Below are positions 30,936 through 39,615 of a stretch of 64,000 nt of DNA, in pieces (position 1 is the first letter of the stretch; every line of letters begins with the position of its first letter). The DNA comes from Rubrivivax sp. (lineage in GTDB: Bacteria > Pseudomonadota > Gammaproteobacteria > Burkholderiales > Burkholderiaceae_C). The translations under genes were made by a program, and so were the position numbers. Location of the stretch: NCBI GenBank assembly GCA_020248915.1, contig JADCGP010000002.1, positions 1-64,000 on the forward strand, in the 5' to 3' direction. The notes beneath the pieces were generated by a model that did not search any database, had not been told where the DNA came from, and saw only the letters and a program-made list of their open reading frames with translations.

Positions 30936-32594
30936 CTAGACGCGGTTCCAGTCGAAGGCGGACTTCTGCCCGGTGCCGTAGACCTTCAGTGCGCCCTTGT
31001 CGCCGACCGCGTTGGGGCGCTGGAAGATCCAGTTCTGCCAGGCGCTCAGGCGCCCGAAGACCCGGGTCCACATGTTCTCGGGGCCGTTGAAGCGCAGGTT
31101 GGCTTCCAGGCCGGTGAGCGCGTCGGGGCTCATCGCCACCCGCTCCTCGATCGCGATGCGCGTCTCGTCGGCCCAGTCGATGTCGTCGGGGGCGCTGGTC
31201 ACCAGGCCGAGCGCGAGCGCGGCGTCGGCGTCGAGGGCCTCGCCCAGGCGCGCGCCGATCGCGTCGAGTGCCGCCCGCTCGCCGTGGAAGCGGCGCTCGA
31301 TCCGGCTCTGGCCGGTGATCATCGGGTACAGGGTGAAGTTGGCCTCGCCGACCGCGAGCCGGGGCGCGCGCGCGGCGTCGTCGGGCAGCGCCAGCATGTA
31401 GATGCGGTCGCAGGCCAGCGCGAGCTCGAGGAAGCTGCCGGCGAAGCACGATCCGGTCTCGACGAGCGCGAACAGGCTGCGGCTGCTGACGTCGAGCCGG
31501 GCGAAGGTGCGGCGCAGGCGGCCGATGGTCTGGCGCACGAGCCAGTGGTCGCGCCGGGCGGCAAGCACCGCGTCCATCGCCCGCACCGCGGCGGCGTCGC
31601 CCTCGGTCTTCAGCAGCCAGGTGCCGATGCCGGTCTCGTTGGTGCGCATCTCGAGGATGGCGTCGTCGAGTTCGCGCGCCAGCGCCAGCGGGTACCACGA
31701 GGCTGCGGCGGCGACGATCGCATCCGGCTCGGACTCGACGGGGCGCGACGGGGCCCGCACCGTGAAGGTGGCCGTGCGCCGCGCGCGGTCGATCGCCACC
31801 GTCACGTTCGGGTAGCGCAGCGCGTCGGTCTCGATCGTGCGCTCGAGCGGGACGAGCGCGACGCCCGGCACACCGGCCGGCCGGTCGCTGGAGCGCGCCA
31901 GCTCGAGCGCCCGCTCCTGCACCTTGGCCGCGAACTGCGCGGGCCTGGCGATGTCGTCGACCAGGCGCCAGTCCTTCGCGCGCTGGCCGCGCACGCCCTC
32001 GACGCTGGTGCAGAAGATGTCGGCCAGGTCGTGCCGCACCCTGCGCTTGTCGGTCACGCGGGTCAGGCCGCCGGTGCCCGGCAGCACGCCCAGCAGCGGC
32101 ACCTCGGGCAGGCTGACCGCGCTCGAGCGGTCGTCCACCAGGACGATCTCGTCGCAGGCCAGCGCCAGCTCGTAGCCGCCGCCGGCGCAGGCGCCGTTGA
32201 CGGCGGCCAGGAACTTCAGGCCGTCGTGGCGCGAGCTGTCCTCGATGCCGTTGCGCGTCTCGTTGGTGAACTTGCAGAAGTTCACCTTCCAGGCGTGGCT
32301 GGACACGCCGAGCATGAAGATGTTGGCCCCCGAGCAGAACACCTTGTCGCGGGCGCTGGTGAGGACCACGGTGCGGACCTCGGGGTGCTCGAAGCGGATG
32401 CGGTCCAGCGCGTCGGCCAGCTCGATGTCGACGCCCAGGTCGTAGCTGTTGAGCTTGAGCTTGTAGCCGGGCCGCAGGCCGCCGTTCTCGTCGAAGTCCG
32501 CCACCAGCGTGGCCACCGGCCCCTCCAGGCGCAGCTTCCAGTGGCGGTAGCGCGAGGGGTCGGTCTGGTAGTCGACGCGGGGCGTGGTGGTCAT
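30936..32594 (-). CDS. boxC: 2,3-Epoxybenzoyl-CoA dihydrolase BoxC
   Basis: Hydrolytic ring cleavage of 2,3-epoxybenzoyl-CoA to 3,4-dehydroadipyl-CoA semialdehyde plus formate. At 552 aa it is a double crotonase fold: the N-terminal half carries VFCSGANIFMLGVSSHAWKVNFCKFTNE and NGACAGGGYELALACDEI, the C-terminal half SCFAGSFLELALACDRIYML. The end FGRLSAWQNWIFQRPNAVG is characteristic. It is the first gene of the operon, with its own promoter and operator-like motif in the 105-bp gap from boxR. Confidence 0.96.
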   Translation of the reverse strand: MTTTPRVDYQTDPSRYRHWKLRLEGPVATLVADFDENGGLRPGYKLKLNSYDLGVDIELADALDRIRFEHPEVRTVVLTSARDKVFCSGANIFMLGVSSHAWKVNFCKFTNETRNGIEDSSRHDGLKFLAAVNGACAGGGYELALACDEIVLVDDRSSAVSLPEVPLLGVLPGTGGLTRVTDKRRVRHDLADIFCTSVEGVRGQRAKDWRLVDDIARPAQFAAKVQERALELARSSDRPAGVPGVALVPLERTIETDALRYPNVTVAIDRARRTATFTVRAPSRPVESEPDAIVAAAASWYPLALARELDDAILEMRTNETGIGTWLLKTEGDAAAVRAMDAVLAARRDHWLVRQTIGRLRRTFARLDVSSRSLFALVETGSCFAGSFLELALACDRIYMLALPDDAARAPRLAVGEANFTLYPMITGQSRIERRFHGERAALDAIGARLGEALDADAALALGLVTSAPDDIDWADETRIAIEERVAMSPDALTGLEANLRFNGPENMWTRVFGRLSAWQNWIFQRPNAVGDKGALKVYGTGQKSAFDWNRV

Positions 32595-32644
32595 CGGACG
32601 CTCCAGGAGATGCAGCGGATTGCCGCCTCTGGAATCTGGCTGTC

Positions 32645-32678
32645 ACGCATGATATTGCTTATGCCAGGGAAGGCGCAA
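32645..32678 (-). promoter_or_regulatory. boxC promoter with overlapping BoxR-type motif (site 3)
   Basis: Read on the minus strand, TTGCGC (32678-32673) and TATCAT (32654-32649) are spaced 18 bp, giving a start near 32642 and a 47-nt leader to boxC. The -10 lies within ACGCATGATATTGCTT (32645-32660), which matches the motif on the boxR/hydrolase promoters at 12 of 16 positions. A repressor bound there would block RNA polymerase. Confidence 0.6.
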
Positions 32679-32699
32679 CCGCCGGACGGCACGGGATGC

Positions 32700-33647
32700 C
32701 TATTCCAGGCCGAGCGACTCACGCACGATCCTGCGCAGGGCCGCGAAGGTCTCCTCCAGCGGCTGCGCGCTGGTGTCGACGCGGAAGTCGGCCTTCGAAT
32801 AGAAGGCGGCGCGGCCGGCGAGGATGCTGCGCAGGTCGTCCATGGCCTCCTTGCTGGCGGCGACGCCGCCCATCGGCCGCATGTCGCCCTGCGCCACGAC
32901 GCGCCTCATGTGGTCTTCCGGCGAGGCCTGCAGCCACACGGTGGTGCAGTGGGCGAGCAGCATTTGGAAGGTGGACGCGTCCGACACCAGGCCGCCGGGC
33001 GTGGCGATCACGGCCTCGGGGTAGGTCTGGATCGCTTCCTCGAGCGCGCGCCGCTCGTAGCGGCGGTAGGCGTTCTGGCCGTAGAGGGCCTGGATCTCGT
33101 CGACGGTGCAGCCCGCGAACTGCTCGATCTGGCGGCTGAGTTCGAGGAACGGGAAGCCGAGGTCGGCCGCCAGCCGCGAGCCGAGCGTGCTCTTGCCGGC
33201 GCCGCGCAGGCCCACCAGCGCGATGCGCGAGCGGCGCGCGACCGCGCCGCCGCCGGCGCCGGCGCCGAGCAGGTCGGCGACGGCCAGCCGCACCCGGCGC
33301 AGCGAGGCCTCGTCGCGGCCGTCGAGCAGTTCGCGCAGCAGCAGCCACTCGGGCGACGACGTGGTCACGTCGCCCAGCAGCTCGGCCAGCGTGCACTGCA
33401 GCGCCTGCGCCACCTGCAGCAGGATCAGGATCGACGCATTGCCCACCCCGTACTCGAGGTTGGCCAGGTGGCGCTCGGAGACGTCGGCCGCGGCCGCCAG
33501 CGCCTTGCGCGTCATGCCGCGACGCGACCGCAGCGCGCGTACGCGCTCACCCAGTGCCGACAGGAAGGGGTGGCGGCCCTCGTCGGGTGCCTGCGGCAGC
33601 ACCGCGCCGACGCCCGCCGGGCCTTCGGAGGCCCTGTCTTGATGCAT
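32700..33647 (-). CDS. boxR: BoxR/BzdR-type regulator: XRE helix-turn-helix fused to shikimate-kinase-like domain
   Basis: Benzoyl-CoA-responsive repressor of box/bzd genes. The N-terminal XRE domain (about 30-92) includes LGERVRALRSRRGMTRKALAAAADVSERHLANLEYG. The C-terminal kinase-like domain (about 140-300) has the P-loop GLRGAGKST (146-154) and RRYERRALEEAIQTYPEAVIATPGGLV, as in BzdR of Azoarcus. That fold binds benzoyl-CoA as inducer in known homologues. The coordinates use ATG 33647 (315 aa). A -10-like GATAAT overlaps this codon, so GTG 33602 (300 aa, near BzdR's roughly 298) may be the true start. It is divergent from the hydrolase gene. Confidence 0.9.
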   Translation of the reverse strand: MHQDRASEGPAGVGAVLPQAPDEGRHPFLSALGERVRALRSRRGMTRKALAAAADVSERHLANLEYGVGNASILILLQVAQALQCTLAELLGDVTTSSPEWLLLRELLDGRDEASLRRVRLAVADLLGAGAGGGAVARRSRIALVGLRGAGKSTLGSRLAADLGFPFLELSRQIEQFAGCTVDEIQALYGQNAYRRYERRALEEAIQTYPEAVIATPGGLVSDASTFQMLLAHCTTVWLQASPEDHMRRVVAQGDMRPMGGVAASKEAMDDLRSILAGRAAFYSKADFRVDTSAQPLEETFAALRRIVRESLGLE

Positions 33648-33706
33648 TATCGTGCTTGACATCGAGCTTTTCCGCCGCCAAGATCCTCTTGAGCACGATA
33701 CTGCAT
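33642..33706. promoter_or_regulatory. Divergent boxR/hydrolase control region with inverted 16-bp motifs (sites 1 and 2)
   Basis: ATGCATTATCGTGCTT (33642-33657) and, inverted, ATGCAGTATCGTGCTC (33706-33691) match at 14 of 16 positions and face each other 49 bp centre to centre. Positions 5-10 of each copy form a -10-like hexamer pointing outward: GATAAT for boxR (minus strand) and GATACT for the hydrolase (plus strand). Both carry TGCA, the core reported for BzdR/BoxR operators. TTGACA occurs at 33656-33661 but is not spaced for either -10. Confidence 0.65.
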
Positions 33707-33808
33707 ACCCCGTGCGCCGACAAGCCGCCGCCAGCCGTGTCCGAAGAGCCCCGCACGACCTTGCCCCCAGTACCCGGCCCGCCCGCCAGCCGCAACTGCG
33801 GCGAACCG

Positions 33809-34702
33809 ATGCGGGTGCCGGTGGTGTGGCGCGGCCGCACGGTGCAGGTGGAGTGCGCCTGGGTCGGCGCGGCCGGGACGCCCGAGGGCGTGGCGCATGC
33901 GGGCGGACTCGACGACGCGCAAGACCGGGGGCATGGCCACGCGCCGGAACGCGCACGCGGGGGCGCGCAGGCGGCTCCAGCGCCGCTCGTCGTGTTCCTG
34001 CACGAGGGCCTGGGCTCGCTGTCGGCCTGGCGCGACTTCCCGGAGCGGCTGTGCGCGGCGCTGGGGGCGCGCGGCCTGGTCTACTCGCGTCCGGGCTACG
34101 GACGCAGCACGCCGCGGGCGTCGGACGAGCGCTGGCTGCCCGACTTCATGCACCGCCAGGCGCACGAGGTGCTGCCGGCGCTGCTGCAGGCCCTGGGCAT
34201 CGACGCGGCACGCACGCCGCCCTGGCTGTTCGGCCACAGCGACGGCGGCTCGATCGCGCTGCTGCACGCGGCGCGCTTCGTCGATGCGACGGCGGGCCTC
34301 GTCGTGCTGGCGCCGCACATCTTCGTCGAGGAGGTCGGGCTGCGGAGCATCCGCCGCGCCCGCACGGCCTACGCCGAGGGCGACCTGAAGCAGCGCCTGG
34401 GGCGCCACCATGCGGATCCGGACAGCGCCTTCTTCGGCTGGAACGACGCCTGGCTCGACCCGGCCTTCGCGTCGTGGAACATCGAGGCCGAGATCGCGTC
34501 CATCCGCTGCCCGGTGCTCGCGGTGCAGGGCGTCGACGACGAGTACGGCACGATGGCGCAGATCCGCGGCATCGCGCGCGCGGTGCGGGGCACGCGGCTG
34601 CTCGAGCTCGAGCGCTGCGGGCACGCGCCGCAGCGCGACCAGCCCGAGGCGCTACTCGAGGCCGTGCGCGGCTTCGTGGCCGCGCATGCACGCGGCGCCT
34701 GA
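33809..34702 (+). CDS. Alpha/beta hydrolase associated with the box cluster
   Basis: A 297-aa alpha/beta-fold hydrolase. The nucleophile Ser144 is in FGHSDGGSIAL, the oxyanion strand is VVFLHEGLGSLSAWRDFP, and VQGVDDEYGTMAQIRGIA with CGHAPQRDQPEALLE supply Asp and His. SRPGYGRSTPRASDERW is shared with hydrolases next to boxR in other box clusters. It may act as an esterase or thioesterase feeding benzoate or relieving benzoyl-CoA accumulation (inference). ATG 33809 begins the conserved part; GTG 33737 is an alternative. It is transcribed away from boxR under the same operator pair. Confidence 0.85.
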   Translation: MRVPVVWRGRTVQVECAWVGAAGTPEGVAHAGGLDDAQDRGHGHAPERARGGAQAAPAPLVVFLHEGLGSLSAWRDFPERLCAALGARGLVYSRPGYGRSTPRASDERWLPDFMHRQAHEVLPALLQALGIDAARTPPWLFGHSDGGSIALLHAARFVDATAGLVVLAPHIFVEEVGLRSIRRARTAYAEGDLKQRLGRHHADPDSAFFGWNDAWLDPAFASWNIEAEIASIRCPVLAVQGVDDEYGTMAQIRGIARAVRGTRLLELERCGHAPQRDQPEALLEAVRGFVAAHARGA

Positions 34703-34732
34703 ATGCGCCTGAAGCGGCGGAGCCCCGGCAGA

Positions 34733-35083
34733 TCAGTAGCCGCGCCGGCCGCCGTAGCCGCCACCGCCACCGCCGTAGCCGCCACCGCCACCGCCGCTAC
34801 GCGCGCCGCCGCCGCCGAAGCCGCCAGGACGCTCCTCGCGCGGGCGCGCCTCGTTGACGACGAGGGCGCGGCCGTCGACCGACTTGCCGTTCATCCCGCG
34901 GATGGCCGCCTGCGCCATCTCGTCGGAGCCCATCTCCACGAAGCCGAAGCCCTTGGAGCGGCCGCTGTCGCGGTCCATCATGACCTTGGCCGAGGAGACC
35001 GCGCCGAAGGCGGCGAAGTGTTGCTGGAGGTCCTCGTCGCGCACGGAGTAGGAGAGGTTGCCGACGTAGAGCTTGTTGCCCAT
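34733..35083 (-). CDS. RRM-domain RNA-binding protein with glycine-rich tail
   Basis: A 116-aa cytoplasmic RNA-binding protein. One RNA-recognition motif spans residues 3-80, with RNP2 LYVGNL and RNP1 KGFGFVEM. The C-terminal tail (about 88-116) is made of Gly runs with Tyr and Arg (GGGGGGYGG repeats, ending YGGRRGY), resembling cold-inducible glycine-rich RNA-binding proteins of cyanobacteria and plants. Relatives in proteobacteria rise at low temperature. It is third in a minus-strand group after the 80-residue protein and IF-1. Confidence 0.92.
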   Translation of the reverse strand: MGNKLYVGNLSYSVRDEDLQQHFAAFGAVSSAKVMMDRDSGRSKGFGFVEMGSDEMAQAAIRGMNGKSVDGRALVVNEARPREERPGGFGGGGARSGGGGGGYGGGGGGYGGRRGY

Positions 35084-35223
35084 GGAATTGCCTTTCGGGT
35101 CAGGGAGGGAATGCGCGCCGGATGCCGCCGCTCGGCGGCGCCCGGGGATGCGCTGTGGGGGTGGGTGGGTGGGTGAGTGGATGAGTGCAGGATCCGCGGC
35201 GGGGCTCGCGCCCGTTGCCGCGT

Positions 35224-35511
35224 TCAGCGCGAGCGGCGCACCGACGCGCCGCCGGGTGCACCGGGTGCGCCCGGCGCCGAGGGCGGCCGCTTGTCGAGGT
35301 GGCGGAACGTGATGCGTCCCTTGGTCAGGTCGTACGGCGAGAGTTCCAGCGACACGTTGTCGCCGGCCAGGATGCGGATGTGGTGCTTGCGCATCCGGCC
35401 GGCGGTGTAGGCCACCATCTGGTGGCCGTTGTCCAGGATCACGCGGTAGCGCGAGTCCGGCAGGACCTCCTCGACGCGGCCGCGCATCTCGATCAGTTCT
35501 TCCTTGGCCAT
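35224..35511 (-). CDS. infA: Translation initiation factor IF-1 (extended second-copy type)
   Basis: S1/OB-fold initiation factor, 95 aa. Residues 1-72 ([61 protein letters not shown]) are standard IF-1. About 22 extra Pro/Gly/Arg-rich residues follow, as in the additional infA copy that Burkholderiales keep outside the ribosomal-protein operon. It lies between the RRM gene and an 80-residue protein, a combination that suggests translation under cold stress. Confidence 0.94.
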   Translation of the reverse strand: MAKEELIEMRGRVEEVLPDSRYRVILDNGHQMVAYTAGRMRKHHIRILAGDNVSLELSPYDLTKGRITFRHLDKRPPSAPGAPGAPGGASVRRSR

Positions 35512-35523
35512 CGGGATCGCCTT

Positions 35524-35766
35524 TCAGGAGCGTTGCGACTGCGACATCCGGCCGAGCCAGGCGATGCCTTGCTCGACGGCGTAGGCGCGGGCGCCGTCGC
35601 GGTCGTCGAACCGCGCGTGGAATCGCAGCACGCGGTCGTGGGTGGAGGTGCCGCGTCCGCTGCGGATCGACACCGAGGGGGCATAGCGGCCGCCCTCAGT
35701 GCGGCGCACGAGGGGGGAGACGAGGTAGTTGCCGAGATTCAGGCTGTGTTCGGATTCGAGGGTCAT
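35524..35766 (-). CDS. Small hypothetical protein next to infA
   Basis: An 80-aa protein I do not recognise by function. Residues 8-35 (SLNLGNYLVSPLVRRTEGGRYAPSVSIRSG) are followed by THDRVLRFHARFDDRDGARAYAVEQGIAWL, a compact alpha/beta pattern without signal or membrane segment. It is 12 bp upstream of infA on the same strand and first in the group. Genes of this look are common beside infA/cold-shock genes in betaproteobacteria. ATG 35766 is chosen because the conserved-looking part begins there. Confidence 0.75.
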   Translation of the reverse strand: MTLESEHSLNLGNYLVSPLVRRTEGGRYAPSVSIRSGRGTSTHDRVLRFHARFDDRDGARAYAVEQGIAWLGRMSQSQRS

Positions 35767-36096
35767 GAAGATGCGCCGGCCGGGCTGCCCGAGGCGCGAG
35801 CAAATGCGGGAGAGAACGCGACCGCGGGGCCGCGCAGAGAACTGCGACCACGAAGGCCGCCGGGGGAGGCGCGGTCGCACGGGACCGCGGGAAGGGCCGG
35901 CCCGAAGGCCGACGGGGCACCGGTCAGAGGAAGGTGGGACCGGGACGTGCGCTCGCCGCTGGATGGAGCTGACGACCGCGAAGACCGGTGGGGCCGGTCG
36001 GAGAGGAGCAGTGCGCGGCGCCGGGGCGGCCGCAGACCGTGTCATGCCACAGGTGCCGGTCAGAGAGCAGAAACACGGCACACAACCACAATTGTA
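35767..36096 (-). promoter_or_regulatory. Long untranslated leader with -10 box, translation/cold-shock group
   Basis: On the minus strand TACAAT occurs at 36096-36091, in a short AT-rich pocket; transcription would start near 36083. That leaves about 317 nt before the first gene with no supported coding frame. The leader is purine- and GC-rich with many short inverted repeats (for example around GGCCGGCCCGAAGGCC). Such length is typical of cspA-like mRNAs whose leader acts as a cold sensor. No -35 match is clear. Confidence 0.45.
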
Positions 36097-36187
36097 CCCC
36101 AGCGCCGTCACCGCCGGACGTGGCCGTGCGCCGCACGGTTTGAAGGCGCGCAGCCGGGCCGCGGCGGCCGGCCGCGGGCACCGGCCT

Positions 36188-39100
36188 CTACCAGGTGTCG
36201 ACGTGATTGCGCTTCTTGCCGCTGCGCGGTGCGGGTGCCGGGCGCGCGGCGAGCGCGGCGGCGATCCAGCGGCGCGTCTCGGCCGGGTCGATGACCTCGT
36301 CGACCTCGAACAGAGACGCCGCGTTGGCCGCCTTGCCGAACTCGTAGGCCGCGGCCACCTGGCTGCGGAAGAACGCCTCTCGCTCGGCCTCGTCCGCGAT
36401 CGCGGCGAGCTCCTTGCGCAGCCCGAGCCGGACCGCGCCCTCCAGGCCCATGCCGCCGAACTCGCCGCTGGGCCAGCTGACGGTGAACCGCGGCACGCGC
36501 GAGTGCCCGCCGAGCATCGACATCGCGCCCAGGCCGTAGGCCTTGCGCAGCACCACGGCCATCAGCGGCGTCGTCGAGCTGGCCCCGGTGACGAACAGGC
36601 GCGCGAAGCGCCGCACCACGGCCGTGCGCTCGCTGTCGGGACCGACCATGAAGCCCGGCGTGTCGCACAGCGACAGCATCGGCACGTCGTGGGCGTCGCA
36701 CAGCTGCATGAAGCGGGCAGCCTTGTCGGCCGACGGCCCGTCGATCGCGCCGCCCAGGTGCATCGGGTCGCTGGCCAGGATGCCCACCGGGTGGCCCTCG
36801 ATGCGGGCGAGCGCGGTGACGATGCTGCGGCCGTAGGCGGCGCGCAGCTCGAGCACGCTGTCGAGGTCGGCCAGCGCGTCGATCACCGCGCGCACGGCGT
36901 AGGTGCGCCGGCGGTCCTCGGGGACGAGCGCGCGCAGCCGGCGCTGGTCGTGCGCCTGCCAGCCGTCCAGGCGGCCCTGGAAGTAGCCGAGGTACTTGCG
37001 GGCCGCGGCCACCGCCTCGGCCTCGTCCGCGACCGCGATGTCGACGACGCCGTTGGGCACCTGCACCGACATCGGCCCGATCTCCTCGGGCCGGTAGACG
37101 CCGAGTCCGCCGCCCTCGATCATCGCCGGGCCGCCCATGCCGATGGACGAGTCGCGGGTCGCGATCACGACGTCGCAGCAGCCGAGCAGCGCCGCGTTGC
37201 CGGCAAAGCACAAGCCGGCGTTGATGCCCACCAGCGGCACGAGCCCGCTGAGCCGCGCGAGGTAGTGGAACGACGCCACCTCGAGCCCGGCGACCGTGAG
37301 CACGTCGATGTCGCCCGGCCGTCCGCCGCCGCCCTCGGAGAACACGACCACCGGCAGCCGGTCGCGCTCGGCGATCTCCAGCAGGCGGTCCTTCTTGCGG
37401 TGCGTCTGGTGGCCCTGCGTGCCGGCCAGAACCGTGTAGTCGTAGGCGAGCACCGCGCAGCGGCTGGCCTGCGGGCCGAAACGCGCGCCGTTGACGTGCC
37501 CGATGCCGGCCACGATGCCATCGGCCGGCGTGTGGCGCGCGAGGTCGTCGACGCTGCGGCGGCGGCGCTGCGCCGCGATGGCCAGCGCGCCGTACTCGAC
37601 GAAGCTGCCCGGGTCGCACAGGTCGTCGACGTTCTCGCGCGCGGTGCGGCGGCCCGCACCATGCCGGCGCGCCACCGCCTCCGGGCGCGCCGCGTCCTGG
37701 CCCAGGCGGCGCCGCTCGAGGATCGCCGCCAGGTCGGGGCGGATGCGGTCGAGGTCGGCCTCCGCCACCGCGGCCGGGCCGGTGCCTTCTGCCGCCTCGA
37801 GGGGCTCGATGACGAACAGGCGCTGCCGCGCCCGCACCACCTGCCCGGGCGCACACAGCACGTGGCGCACCCTGCCGCCGGCCGGCGCGGTGATGGCGTG
37901 CACCATCTTCATCGCCTCGATGACGGCGAGCGTCTGGCCCGCGAACAGCGTGTCCCCCGGCACCACGTCGACCTCGGCCACCGTGCCCGGCATCGGTGCC
38001 TGCGCGTCGACGCAGCCCGCCTCCAGCGGCTGCGGGTCGGCGCCGTCGACGCGCCCCTGCGCATGCGGCTCGGCCGGGTCCGGCGCGGCAGGCCGCGCCG
38101 CGGGCCGGGCCTGCAGGCGCGACGCCTCGGCCAGCAACTCGGGCAGCCGCTCGTCGACCAGCCGCACGTGCAGGCTGCCGTCGGCGATCTCGGGGCGCGC
38201 GACCAGGGCCTGCAGGAACGCCAGGTTCGTCGCCGCCCCCTCGACCCGGCAGTCGGCGAGCACGCGCCGTGCCTTGTGCAGCAGCACGGACAGGTCCGGC
38301 GTCCGCGCGTGCACGACCACCTTGGCCAGCAGGCTGTCGTAGCGCGGGTTGGCCACGTGGCCGGCGTGGCCGCAGCCGTCGACGCGCACGCCGCGGCCCG
38401 CCGGCATCTCGCAGACCGAGAGCGTGCCGGTGGCCGGGAGGGCGCGGCCGTCCTCGCCGAGTGTCTCCAGGTTGACGCGGGCCTGCAGCGCGAAGCCGTC
38501 GGCCGCCTCGAAGCGCGCCTGCCCGAAGCCCAGTTCGGCCAGCGTCGCCCCGCCGGCAATGCGCAGCTGCGCCTGCACGAGGTCGATGCCCATCACCTCC
38601 TCGGTCACCGTGTGCTCGACCTGCAACCGCGGATTGGCCTCCATGAAGGCGAACGGCGCGTCCTCGGGCGCGGTGCGCATCCGCTCGCCGTCGAGCAGGA
38701 ACTCGAACGTGACCAGGCTCGAGCAGCCCGCCTCGCGGGCCATCGCCACCGCGGCGGCCGTGATCCGCTCGCGCAGCCGCGGCGCCAGGCCGGGGCTGGG
38801 CGCGAGCTCGACCAGCTTCTGGTGGCGCCGCTGCAGCGAACACTCGCGCTCGCCGGCATGGACGACGCCGCCGGCGCGGTCGGCCACGACCTGCACCTCG
38901 ACGTGGCGCGCGTGCGGCAGGAAGCGCTCGACGAACAGCGCGTCGTCGCCGAAGGCCTGGCGCGCCTCGGCCTGGCAGGCGCGCCAGGCCGGTGCGACCT
39001 CGTCCGCCGTCGCGACCACGCGGATGCCGCGCCCGCCGCCGCCGGCCACCGCCTTGATCACCATGGCCGCGCCGGCGCCCAGGCCGTGCAGGAAGGCGAG

Positions 39101-39529
39101 CGCATCGTCCATCGTCACCGGCCCTGCCGAGCCGGGCAGCACCGGCACGCCGAGGCGGCGCGCGAGCTCGCGCGCGCGCGCCTTGTCGGCCAGCAGCTCG
39201 AGCACCCGGGGCGCTGGCCCGACGAAGTTCAGCCCCGCCTCTTCGCAGGCGCGGGCGAAGGCGGCGCTCTCGGCCAGGAAGCCGTAGCCGGGGTGCACCG
39301 CGTCGCAACCGTGCCGTCGCGCCACCGCCACCAGCCGAGCAGCATCGAGGTAGGCCGCCGGCCCGCTGCCCTCCAGCGGCGCGCTGTCGTCGGTGCGGAA
39401 CCGGTGCAGCGAGCGCGCATCGTCCTCGGCGTACACCGACACGGTGGACACGCCGAGCTCGGCCGCTGCAGCGGCGATGCGGATGGCGATCTCGCCGCGG
39501 TTGGCGATCAGCAGTCGGGCGATGGCCAT
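36188..39529 (-). CDS. Single-chain biotin-dependent acyl-CoA carboxylase (BC-BCCP-CT)
   Basis: One 1113-aa polypeptide carries all parts of an acyl-CoA carboxylase. The biotin carboxylase (about 1-445) has LLIANRGEIAIRIAAAAAELG, HPGYGFLAES, the ATP-grasp loop KAVAGGGGRGIRVV and EANPRLQVEHTVTEEVMG. The biotin carrier (about 500-575) has EAMKM with the biotinyl Lys541. The carboxyltransferase (about 590-1100) has N- and C-lobes with SEGGGGRPGDID, IGMGGPAMIEGGGLG, SLCDTPGFMVGPDSE and GGHSRVPRFTVSWPSGEFGGMGLEGAV. The layout recalls the long-chain acyl-CoA carboxylases (LCC). The substrate is unknown. No partner subunit lies nearby, consistent with a self-sufficient enzyme. Confidence 0.9.
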   Translation of the reverse strand: MAIARLLIANRGEIAIRIAAAAAELGVSTVSVYAEDDARSLHRFRTDDSAPLEGSGPAAYLDAARLVAVARRHGCDAVHPGYGFLAESAAFARACEEAGLNFVGPAPRVLELLADKARARELARRLGVPVLPGSAGPVTMDDALAFLHGLGAGAAMVIKAVAGGGGRGIRVVATADEVAPAWRACQAEARQAFGDDALFVERFLPHARHVEVQVVADRAGGVVHAGERECSLQRRHQKLVELAPSPGLAPRLRERITAAAVAMAREAGCSSLVTFEFLLDGERMRTAPEDAPFAFMEANPRLQVEHTVTEEVMGIDLVQAQLRIAGGATLAELGFGQARFEAADGFALQARVNLETLGEDGRALPATGTLSVCEMPAGRGVRVDGCGHAGHVANPRYDSLLAKVVVHARTPDLSVLLHKARRVLADCRVEGAATNLAFLQALVARPEIADGSLHVRLVDERLPELLAEASRLQARPAARPAAPDPAEPHAQGRVDGADPQPLEAGCVDAQAPMPGTVAEVDVVPGDTLFAGQTLAVIEAMKMVHAITAPAGGRVRHVLCAPGQVVRARQRLFVIEPLEAAEGTGPAAVAEADLDRIRPDLAAILERRRLGQDAARPEAVARRHGAGRRTARENVDDLCDPGSFVEYGALAIAAQRRRRSVDDLARHTPADGIVAGIGHVNGARFGPQASRCAVLAYDYTVLAGTQGHQTHRKKDRLLEIAERDRLPVVVFSEGGGGRPGDIDVLTVAGLEVASFHYLARLSGLVPLVGINAGLCFAGNAALLGCCDVVIATRDSSIGMGGPAMIEGGGLGVYRPEEIGPMSVQVPNGVVDIAVADEAEAVAAARKYLGYFQGRLDGWQAHDQRRLRALVPEDRRRTYAVRAVIDALADLDSVLELRAAYGRSIVTALARIEGHPVGILASDPMHLGGAIDGPSADKAARFMQLCDAHDVPMLSLCDTPGFMVGPDSERTAVVRRFARLFVTGASSTTPLMAVVLRKAYGLGAMSMLGGHSRVPRFTVSWPSGEFGGMGLEGAVRLGLRKELAAIADEAEREAFFRSQVAAAYEFGKAANAASLFEVDEVIDPAETRRWIAAALAARPAPAPRSGKKRNHVDTW

Positions 39530-39615
39530 GTCTGGGGTCGGGCAGCGCTCATCGGGGTGCCCGGCGGGCAGCCGCCCGGCCGGGCGCAGGCGCCATCATG
39601 CGCCACGCCACCCGC

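Noticed and set aside
33656..33684. Promoter using the perfect TTGACA at 33656 for the hydrolase
   Set aside because: The hexamer 17 bp downstream (CAAGAT) matches only three of six, and the GATACT in operator site 2 is a better -10 candidate.
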